Assembly (NCBI GenBank): GCA_031553435.1
Contig: JAVBLQ010000146.1
Location: forward strand, 1 to 12,609
Source of the DNA: JAVBLQ01 sp031553435
GTDB taxonomy: Bacteria > Bacteroidota > Bacteroidia > Bacteroidales > Azobacteroidaceae
Length of the DNA stretch: 12,609 bases
Reading direction: 5' to 3'
Shown here: positions 1 through 8,400 of the stretch, one piece after another
Position numbering within the stretch: the stretch's first letter is position 1
How the letters are laid out: each line of letters starts with the position of its first letter
Program-made: the position numbers and the translations under genes
The notes under the pieces: generated by a model
Told to the model about the DNA's origin: nothing
Seen by the model: only the letters and a program-made list of their open reading frames with translations
Databases searched by the model: none

Positions 1-57
1 ACCTTGTACCGTGCACCCAAAAGTGTTCATACCGATTTCAATGTGAAAATTTTTTAA
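1..57 (+). CDS. Possible 3' end of an upstream gene (partial, unidentified)
   Basis: Frame 1 is open from the window edge to a TAA at 55-57 and would encode the C-terminal tail TLYRAPKSVHTDFNVKIF. The composition is compatible with coding, and the sequence after the stop turns strongly A/T-rich, as an intergenic region would. Eighteen codons are too few to identify a family. Two alternatives remain: the stretch is not coding, or a minus-strand gene starts at the ATG at 30-28 and runs out of the window to the left. The call rests only on the open frame and the change in composition. Confidence 0.25.
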   Translation, partial: TLYRAPKSVHTDFNVKIF

Positions 58-142
58 ACAGTTTCTAAGTTCAATTTATTAACATTTAAGTGTCTCGTCA
101 AAATTATTGTATATTATTTGTCAACATATTTTACCTTAAAAT

Positions 143-173
143 TTTTCTAAAAAGAAGTAATTCCGTACTTTTA
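143..173 (+). promoter_or_regulatory. Candidate Bacteroidota-type promoter for mgsA-leuB
   Basis: TTTT at 143-146, a 19-base spacer and TACTTTTA at 166-173 resemble the phylum's TTTG-N19-TAnnTTTG promoter, with the final G of each box replaced. Transcription would start near 178-182 and give a leader of about 50 bases before the mgsA ATG. The spacing is correct, but both boxes are imperfect and the region is A/T-rich, so a chance match is possible. Confidence 0.4.
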
Positions 174-230
174 TGCCGACTTTACAAATGAACGCGAAAG
201 GTAAAGTTCGCTTATATCGGTCACTAAATT

Positions 231-674
231 ATGAATAAAAAACTAACAATCGCCCTCGTTGCTCACGATCAACGCAAAGCAGATATGGTTGAATGGGCTG
301 TGTTTAATGCAGATACATTGTCAAAACATACTTTGATTTGTACCGGAACTACAGGAAACCTGATCAAAAAAGCATTCGATGAAAAGGGAGTTGATGCCGA
401 AATTATCTGCATGAATTCCGGCCCTTTAGGAGGTGATGCCGAAATTGCTGCATTAGTCGTCAGAAAACAAATCAATCTTGCGATTTTTTTAATAGATGAC
501 TTGAATGCACAACCTCATGAAGCTGACATCCAGATGTTGCTCCGTCAATGTCGCATCCACAATGTGCCGATTGCCTGCAACCGCTATAGCGCTGATCTGA
601 TGATCACAAGCACACTTTGGGATAATGATGATTATACACCTTCGGAACCCAAGTATATTAAATTTAAAAAATGA
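231..674 (+). CDS. mgsA: Methylglyoxal synthase
   Basis: This cytosolic lyase converts dihydroxyacetone phosphate to methylglyoxal and inorganic phosphate, a bypass of lower glycolysis used when sugar phosphates accumulate. The 147 residues are close to the usual length of about 150. Visible family motifs are ALVAHD (H12, D13), the phosphate-binding GTTGN at 39-43, GPLGGD at 64-69 with the catalytic aspartate at D69, and the segment DDLNAQPHEAD at 89-99. Comparing with the E. coli enzyme from memory, D69, D89, H96 and D99 align with Asp71, Asp91, His98 and Asp101. The ATG at 231 is the first possible start, because an in-frame TAA lies two codons upstream at 225-227. No Shine-Dalgarno site is seen, as is normal in this phylum. 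The TGA overlaps the leuB ATG in an ATGA junction, so the two genes are probably co-transcribed and translationally coupled. Confidence 0.95.
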   Translation: MNKKLTIALVAHDQRKADMVEWAVFNADTLSKHTLICTGTTGNLIKKAFDEKGVDAEIICMNSGPLGGDAEIAALVVRKQINLAIFLIDDLNAQPHEADIQMLLRQCRIHNVPIACNRYSADLMITSTLWDNDDYTPSEPKYIKFKK

Positions 675-1738
675 AACTGAACATCGCAGTACTTCCGGGT
701 GACGGAATCGGACCGGAAATCGTAGAACAAGCATTGCTTGTGACGAAAACCATTTCTGAAAAATTCGGACACGAATTAAGTTATAAACATGCTTTGGTTG
801 GCGCTTGTGCCATTGATGCAGTAGGGAATCCTTATCCCGATGAAACACACGAATTATGTATGGCATCAGACGCAGTGCTTTTCGGAGCGATCGGTTCTCC
901 CAAGTACGACAATGATCCTTCTGCAAAAGTTCGTCCCGAACAAGGATTGTTGGCTATGAGAAAAAAATTGGGACTCTATGCCAATATTCGTCCGGTAACC
1001 GCCTTTCCGTCTTTGATTCATAAATCTCCTTTAAGAGCTGATTTGGTGGAAGGAGCTGATTTTATGTGTATCCGTGAGTTGACCGGAGGAATTTATTTCG
1101 GTCGTCCTCAGGGTAGGAGCGAAGATGGACAAACCGCATACGATACCTGCGTCTATACCGTTGAAGAAGTAGAACGCATTGTCCGTTTGGCCTACAAATA
1201 TGCCGAACAACGTCGTAAAAAAGTGACCATCGTAGATAAAGCCAATGTTCTTTGCACATCCCGTTTGTGGCGACAAGTTTCCCAACGCATAGAAAAAGAA
1301 TTTCCGCATATCGAAACCGAATACATGTTTGTGGATAATGCAGCTATGCAACTGATTCAATGGCCCAAACGTTTCGATGTGATGGTTACTGAAAATATGT
1401 TTGGAGACATTCTCACAGATGAAGCTTCTGTAATTACAGGATCTTTGGGAATGCTTCCATCCGCTTCCATCGGCATTCATACCTCGGTATTCGAACCTAT
1501 ACACGGTTCTTATCCCCAGGCCGCAGGAAAAAATATTGCCAATCCTTTGGCAACCATCCTTTCCGCCGCATTGATGTTCGAATATGCTTTTGGTTTACAC
1601 GAAGAAGGCGCCGCCATCAGAAAGGCTGTAAATGCTTCGATGGATCAGGGTATTGTCACTGAAGACATTGCTATGGATGGAAAAGCTTATAGTACCAGTG
1701 AAGTAGGGGAGTGGATTGCAAACTATCTGAAGAATTAA
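671..1738 (+). CDS. leuB: 3-isopropylmalate dehydrogenase
   Basis: This cytosolic NAD-dependent enzyme oxidises and decarboxylates 3-isopropylmalate to 2-oxoisocaproate, the step before the final transamination in leucine synthesis. The 355 residues match the family's length. The N-terminus LPGDGIGPEI (8-17) is typical of beta-decarboxylating dehydrogenases. RELTGGIYFG (135-144) separates IPMDH from isocitrate dehydrogenase, which has a different sequence there. Expected catalytic residues are present: R97, R107, R135, Y142, K190, D222, D246 and D250. EPIHGSYPQAAGK (275-287) is the nucleotide-binding loop. It carries Y-P-Q where many homologues have A-P-D, a variant I recall from other Bacteroidota. 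The start overlaps the end of mgsA by 4 bases. No leuA, leuC or leuD is present in the window, and no leucine-type leader peptide or attenuator was recognised upstream. Confidence 0.95.
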   Translation: MKLNIAVLPGDGIGPEIVEQALLVTKTISEKFGHELSYKHALVGACAIDAVGNPYPDETHELCMASDAVLFGAIGSPKYDNDPSAKVRPEQGLLAMRKKLGLYANIRPVTAFPSLIHKSPLRADLVEGADFMCIRELTGGIYFGRPQGRSEDGQTAYDTCVYTVEEVERIVRLAYKYAEQRRKKVTIVDKANVLCTSRLWRQVSQRIEKEFPHIETEYMFVDNAAMQLIQWPKRFDVMVTENMFGDILTDEASVITGSLGMLPSASIGIHTSVFEPIHGSYPQAAGKNIANPLATILSAALMFEYAFGLHEEGAAIRKAVNASMDQGIVTEDIAMDGKAYSTSEVGEWIANYLKN

Positions 1739-1800
1739 GAGTGAAGAATTATTTACCCAAAAATTCTTCACTCTTCACTCTTCACTTTTTATTTTTAATT
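1737..1800 (+). terminator. Rho-independent terminator after mgsA-leuB
   Basis: AAGAGTGAAGAATT (1737-1750) is perfectly complementary to AATTCTTCACTCTT (1762-1775), giving a 14-bp stem with an 11-base loop. The left arm begins inside the leuB stop codon. A T-rich tract starts at 1786. The right arm is followed by two further copies of its heptamer, so the left arm can pair in later registers. The third register (1740-1747 with 1779-1786) places the stem directly against the T run. Confidence 0.8.
1767..1787 (+). repeat. Tandem heptamer TTCACTC, three units
   Basis: TTCACTC occurs at 1767-1773 and 1774-1780, and a third unit at 1781-1787 differs only in its last base (TTCACTT). The array forms the right side of the terminator after leuB. 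A matching GAAGAATT direct repeat sits on the left side, at 1729-1736 and 1743-1750. This looks like slippage-generated expansion of a terminator arm, or a remnant of a dispersed short repeat. A single locus cannot separate the two. Confidence 0.75.
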
Positions 1801-1816
1801 TTATACGTTTTTTAAT

Positions 1817-1847
1817 TTTTCCCCGTTATAAATAAGTTATAACTTAC
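1817..1847 (+). promoter_or_regulatory. Candidate promoter for ruvA-sprA with an embedded dyad
   Basis: TTTT (1817-1820), a 19-base spacer and TAACTTAC (1840-1847) loosely match the Bacteroidota promoter pattern, 18 bases before the ruvA ATG. The fit is weak in both boxes. A perfect 7-bp inverted repeat, GTTATAA (1825-1831) and TTATAAC (1837-1843) with a 5-base spacer, lies between the boxes and overlaps the -7 element. That is where a repressor-type operator would sit. Confidence 0.3.
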
Positions 1848-1865
1848 AAACGTAAAAACCTGTCA

Positions 1866-2450
1866 ATGCTAGAATTTATCAAAGGCGAGATTGTAGAACT
1901 CAATCCCGCTTCAATTATTGTGGAAACCGGAGGACTGGGATATATTGCCCAGATATCATTATATACCTACACAGCATTAAATGGTCAAAAAAATGCTAAA
2001 ATATATGTATATGAGGCAATTCGGGAAGATGCTCATGTGCTTTTCGGTTTTTTTGAAAAACGGGAAAGAGAACTATTTCTCCTTTTAATCACAGTATCAG
2101 GGGTAGGAGCAAATACGGCAAGAATGATACTTTCTTCATTGAATCCGCAGGAACTGGAATCAGCAATAGCTTCCGGAAATTCTAATTTGTTGAAATCGGT
2201 AAAAGGTATCGGTGCAAAAACAGCAGAAAGGATCATTATAGATCTGAAAGATAAAATAAAAATATCGAATCTTGAGATTGGAGCACAAGACACATCCTCT
2301 TCCAATGTACTCAATCATGAAGCAGTATCTGCATTGGTTATGTTGGGATTTAACCAGGCATCTTCGCAAAAAGTAGTGGCGCGGGTCTTAAAAGAAAATC
2401 CCGGCCTATCAGTTGAACAAGTAATCAAAATCGCACTAAAAATGCTTTGA
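1866..2450 (+). CDS. ruvA: Holliday junction branch migration protein RuvA
   Basis: RuvA binds four-way DNA junctions as a tetramer and loads the RuvB helicase motor for branch migration during recombinational repair in the cytoplasm. The 194 residues are near the usual length of about 200. Domain I (about 1-62) is the OB fold and ends with REDAHVLFGF, where E54 and D55 correspond to the acidic pin that sits at the junction centre. Domain II carries two helix-hairpin-helix motifs, VSGVGANTA (77-85) and VKGIGAKTAERII (112-124). A flexible Ser/Thr/Asn-containing linker (about 138-150) leads to domain III (about 151-194), the RuvB-contacting helical module with ALVMLGF. No ruvB or ruvC lies nearby. 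The TGA shares its final A with the sprA ATG (TGATG), which implies coupled translation. Confidence 0.96.
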   Translation: MLEFIKGEIVELNPASIIVETGGLGYIAQISLYTYTALNGQKNAKIYVYEAIREDAHVLFGFFEKRERELFLLLITVSGVGANTARMILSSLNPQELESAIASGNSNLLKSVKGIGAKTAERIIIDLKDKIKISNLEIGAQDTSSSNVLNHEAVSALVMLGFNQASSQKVVARVLKENPGLSVEQVIKIALKML

Positions 2451-5400
2451 TGAAGGACAAATTCAGGTACATACTGGCGTTATTGATTGCAGGAATATTC
2501 TATGGAGTATACTCCCTGAATGCAAATCATTCTGTTTCATATGAATATGAGCTGGAAAATAGAGATAGTGTTCCCAGATATCCCGTATCTAAAACTGTTC
2601 CTGAAAATTACGGAGATGTTACCGGAAAACATCCCATCGACTTACGCTCTCCTGAAAATATAAAATCGGAAGTCGAATACGATCCCAATACCAATACCTA
2701 TATATTACGGACAAAAGTCGGAGACATGGACGTTTCCACTCCTTTTACAATGACTCCGCAGGAATATCAGGATTATTCCATCAAACAAAGCTTACAATCA
2801 TATTTCCGCGAAAAAAATATGGAATTGATATCCGAAGAAGGAAAACAAAAAACATTCTCTCTGTTTGATCTTCAATTCGATTTAGGCCCTGCGGACAAAA
2901 TATTCGGTCCCGGAGGTGTTCAACTGAAAACACAGGGAAGCGCTGAAGTAAAGTTCGGAATCAAACATCAATCGACAGATAATCCGGCGCTTGCGGAAAG
3001 AGCGAGAAAGAAAACGTTTTTCGATTTCGATGAACAGGTGCAATTGAATGTAAACGCCAAAGTAGGAGATAAAGTCAACTTTGGACTGAATTATAACACA
3101 GAAGCCACATTTGATTTTGACGCCCAGAAAATCAAATTGGGATACGAAGGAAAAGAAGACGATATCATCAAAGTACTGGAAGGCGGTAATGTAAGCATGA
3201 ACACCTCCAATTCCCTCATTCGGGGTGGCGCCGCTCTTTTCGGATTCAAAACAGAATTACAATTCGGCAAACTGAGAATCGGAGCGCTTCTTTCACAACA
3301 GGAATCACAATCCTCTGCCGTTTCTTCAAGGGGTGGCGTACAAACAACCCCATTCGAATTTTTGGCTGATCAGTATGATGAAAACAGGCACTTTTTCCTT
3401 GCCTATTATTTCCGGGATATCTATGATGATGCAATGTCGTCACTTCCTTTTGTGCAATCAGGAGTTTCCATCAATCGCATAGAGGTTTGGGTAACCAATA
3501 AACGCGGAGTTTTTGATCAGGCGCGCAATGTGGTTGCTTTTTCCGATTTGGGAGAACACGATGAAGATCATATTTATAATAAAACAAAAGTTCAGCCGAC
3601 ACCGGGAGCTCCAAAAAACCCTTCCAATAATGCAAATAATTTGTATAGTCAACTGACAACGAATTATACAGGAGCAAGAGACATTAGCCAGGTAAATCAA
3701 GTGCTTGGAGATGCCGGTTTTGAATTAGGAACCGATTACGAAAAAATAGAAAGCGCCAGACGATTGGATGAATCTGATTATGTTTTCAATCCTAAATTAG
3801 GATATATTTCTCTTAAGAATAAATTACAACCCGATGAAATACTGGCTATTGCCTTTCAATATACATACAAAGACGGAAAAACCTATCAGGTCGGAGAGTT
3901 TTCTACTGATAATCCCGATGCAACGTCAGAGTCTTTGTATGTCAAGTTGTTGAAAGGAACGACATTATCTCCGGTATCTCCCTATTGGGATTTGATGATG
4001 AAAAACGTATACGCCCTGCCGGGAGCTTATTCCCTTCAATCAGAAAAATTCAGATTCGATATTTTATATCAAAGCGACACAACCGGGACAGCTGTGAATT
4101 ATCTTACCGAGGGAGATATTGCCAACCAATTGTTGCTTAAGGTGATGCTTCTTGACAGTTTGGATTCAAGGCAAAATCCGTATCCTGATGGTTTCTTCGA
4201 TTATGTTGAAGGTTATACCGTTCAATCTCAAACCGGAAGGATTATATTTCCTGTAGTCGAACCGTTTGGTGAGCATTTAAGGAAAAAGATCAACAATGAT
4301 GACATTGCCAAAAAATACGTTTTTCAGGAATTGTATGATTCGACAATGACGGTAGCTCAGCAAATCGCGGAAAAAGACAAATTTATTTTCAGGGGCGAAT
4401 TCAAAGCATCTACCAGTTGTGACCTTCAATTAAGTCCGATGCTGGCCAGAGGATCTGTAAGCGTATTGTCTAATGGAACCGTATTGAGAGAAGGCGTCGA
4501 TTATAGTGTAGAATATTCGACAGGTTGTGTAACCCTTCTCAATGAACAATATAGGGGAACATCACTAACCGCATCATCCGAAAGTCAATCGGCATTCGGA
4601 ATGCAACGAAAGACAATGATGGGGCTCAATGTCACTTATGATTTCAACAAAGATTTTACGATCGGAGGTACAGTTATGCACCTCAGCGAGATGCCTCTTA
4701 CCACCAAAGCGAATATGGGAGAAGAATCCGTCAAAAATACTTTGTGGGGGTTGAATATGAATTACAAAACCCAATCGCAATGGCTGACGAATCTGGTAGA
4801 TAAAATACCATTCCTGAATCTGACTGCGCCCTCACAAATCAATTTTAATGCAGAGTTTGCCCACCTTATCCCGGGACATTATGTTGACGAATACAACGGA
4901 AACTATTCTTATATTGATGATTTTGAACGAACAAAAATTTCCTATGATTTGCGTTGGCCTTCTTCATGGGCTTTATCGGCAACACCCTATCTGGCAGCCT
5001 ATGAAGACAATGGAGGTCTTTTTCCGGAAGCCAATGATTCCAAAACTGTTTCGTATGGTAAAAATCGCGCTTTATTGGCATGGTATCAGATAGATCCGCT
5101 TTTTACCAGAAAAAATTCTTCATTGACTCCTGAACATATCAAAAATGATAAAGACCAACTTTCCAACCACTATGTCCGGGAAGTATTAGTACAGGAATTA
5201 TTTCCGAATAAAGATATAGTATATGGAGAAGAAACCACGATCCCGGTTTTCAACCTGGCTTTTTATCCCAAAGAAAGAGGTCCTTACAACGTTTCAACTG
5301 ATAATATTAATCCTGCTGATGGAAAATTTCTGAATTCTGAAAAAAAATGGGGAGGAATCTTCCGTAAAATGGACCAGGGACAAACAGACTTCGAAGCATC

Positions 5401-8400
5401 CAATATTGAATATATTGAATTTTGGTTACTCGATCCTTTCATTTATTCCCCGCAATCCAAAGGAGGATATTTGTACTTCAATTTAGGAGAAATCTCAGAA
5501 GATATTTTGAAAGACGGAAAGAAATTCGCAGAAAGCGCAATGCCTATTGATGGCGATACAACTCAACTGGAAACTACCCAGTGGGGGAAAGTACCCAAGC
5601 GTCAGACATTGAATTATGCCTTTAATGCCGAGAAAGATACAGACCGCAAATTGCAGGACGTCGGATTGAATGGTTTACAAACCAAGGACGAATTCGATCA
5701 TGATACCTATAAAAAATTTCTTGAAAATTTGAGAGCCATATTGTCTGATAATGTAAAGTTTCAAATGGAACAAGATCCGTTTTCACCCTTCAATGATCCG
5801 GCTTCTGATAATTATCACTACTATAGAGGTTCTGATTATGACCAGGAACAAAAAAGCATTCTGGCTCGCTATAAAAAATACAATGGACTGGAAGGAAACT
5901 CTACTGTAGACAAAGATTCTCCGGAAAGCTATTCTACCGCCGCCAAAATGACTCCGGATGTGGAAGACATCAATCAGGACTATACGCTGAATGAAAATGA
6001 AAAATATTTTGAATATGGCATGCACTTAACGCCTGATAGTCTTGTAGCCGGAAAGGTTAAATATCTTACCAATATACACAAGGCAACCGTCAGATTGAGA
6101 AATGGAAATGATGATGAAGTAACCTGGTACCAATTCAAAATACCCGTAAAAAGCCCCGACAGGTCGCCCGGAAAAATGAAAGACTTCAGATCCATTCGTT
6201 TCATGCGTATGTATATGACCGGTTTCCAGGATTCTGTCATCATGCGTTTTGCAACTCTTGAACTGGTTAAAGGTGATTGGAGAATATACCAGCAAGCCTT
6301 GTACAGGCCGGATCAGATCCCCTCAACAAATGGAAATATCAATATTGCATCTGTAAATATTGAAGAAAATGGAGATAAAGAACCGGTCAACTACGTTCTG
6401 CCTCCGGGCGTAAGCCGGGCGCTTGATCCCGGACAAGCCCAGATTATTCAACAAAACGAACAGGCATTGTCAATGGTGGTAACCAACCTCGCTCAGGGAG
6501 ATGCGCGAGCCGTATATAAAAATACGAATCTGGATATGCGTCAGTATAAACGCATTCAGATGTTTGCCCATGCAGAAAAATTAATAGGCGATGTTACCAA
6601 CCTGCAGAACAACGAAATTTCTGTCTTCATGCGTTTAGGATCAGACTATAAGAATAATTACTATGAATATGAAATTCCGCTGAAATTAACACCTCCCGGA
6701 GTTTATAGTACCTATAATTCCACAGATCAAAGAACCGTTTGGCCTGAAGAAAATATGTTTGATTTCCCATTTGAAATCCTGACCAAACTCAAATTGGAAA
6801 GAAACAGGGTGAAAAGACAAGCCGGATCTTCGGTTACTTTCATAACACCTTATACATCATACGATCCGGATAAACCGTTGAATAAAATAACAGTAGTTGG
6901 AAATCCTTCTATTTCGGAAGTAAAGACAATCATGATTGGTGTCCGTAACAATGCCCACGGTCCTAAATCAACTGAAGTTTGGGTGAATGAATTACGCTTG
7001 ACGGATTTTGACGAAGACGGAGGTTGGGCAGCCAATGCCAATCTGAATATCGGACTCTCGGATTTCGGAAGTGTGAATCTTGCAGGAAGAGTAGAAACCG
7101 TTGGTTTTGGAGGTTTGGATCAAAACGTCATGCAGAGAAACATGGACGACTTTTACCAATACAGCGTAGCCACCAATGTAGAACTGGGTAAATTTTTCCC
7201 GGAAAATAAAGTATCCGCACCCATGTACTATTCTTACGCCAAAGAAATAGTAAACCCGAAATACAATCCCCTGGACCAGGATATTTTGTTGAGCGAAGCA
7301 CTGGATGCAGTTGATACCAGCCAGGAAAGAGACTCTATCAAAAGTTATGCACAAGACAAAATAATTACCAAAAACTTTAACCTGAGCAGCGTAAAAGTAA
7401 ATGTTTCCAGTAAAAATCCGATGCCGTATGATCCGTCCAACTTTACATTTGCATACTCATATTCAGGTATGGATAAATTTAATCCGGAAACAGAATACGA
7501 GCGGACAAAAGACTACAGAGGAAGTATAAACTACTCATACACACCTTATGCCAAACCATATCAGCCTTTTAAAGATATTAAAAGTAAATCCGGGACAACA
7601 AAATATGCAAGAGAATTATCAATCGGATACCTGCCGTCCAATATCTCCTTTATGACCAATATGTACCGGAACTATTATGAAACCCAACTCAGAGATTTGA
7701 ATAATCTGACGGGAAAAAATAATATACCGGTTTCCTTCAGACAGGAATTTTACTGGGAAAGATCTTTTGCATTAACCTGGAATCTGACGAAAAATCTCAA
7801 TTTCAGTTTGAAGACAGGAACAAATGCCATGATCGAAGAACCTCATGATTACCCGGTGAACAAACAACTGTATCCCGATGCATATGAAGTATGGAAAGAC
7901 TCTGTCTGGAAAAGCATCAAATCATTAGGTACACCGATGAACTACGACCAGAATTTCACAGCAACATACAACGTTCCGCTAAATTTAATCCCTGTATTAG
8001 ATTGGACTACTCTTTCCGCAACATACAATGCTCTTTATAATTGGGATAAAGGAGCTACTGTCACTAATATGGAAATTGGTAACACCATTAAAAACCAACG
8101 TCAGATGGACTTTAATGGCGGCCTCACAATGACTACATTATATAATAAGTCAAAATTCCTGAGAGATGTAAACAAAAAATTTGTATTGAAAAAGCCGCCG
8201 GCCACACCGCCTGCCTCCCAAAGAAGAACAGGTTCAACACCTCAGGTTCCAAAGAAACCGGCAACACCTGAAAAAAAAGCCTTTGAGAAAGAAATCCAAT
8301 TAAACAGAGATTCCTTTACCTTGGTGACTCATAACTTGAAAACTAAAAAGTTAAGAATTTCTGCCAGAAGAGAAGACGGACGAAGGTATCCGATTGAATT

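Noticed and set aside
99..106. Minus-strand TAATTTTG resembling a -7 box for a leftward gene
   Set aside because: No TTTG-like box is found at the expected distance, and only ten codons of a possible minus-strand gene are visible.
489..926. 145-residue minus-strand open frame across mgsA and leuB
   Set aside because: It lies opposite two well-supported genes, has no recognisable family motifs, and its composition reflects the codons of the + strand genes.
1031..1504. 157-residue minus-strand open frame inside leuB
   Set aside because: It covers the catalytic core of leuB on the other strand and shows no domain of its own.
2447..2449. TTG as an alternative start for sprA, one codon upstream
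   Set aside because: The ATG at 2450 directly follows in frame and forms a standard TGATG overlap with the ruvA stop codon, so the TTG is unnecessary.
4848..5093. 81-residue + strand open frame inside sprA
   Set aside because: It is an alternative frame across the conserved YIDDFER region of SprA and shows no independent motifs.
6992..7354. 120-residue minus-strand open frame inside sprA
   Set aside because: It lies opposite conserved SprA sequence and has no recognisable domain.
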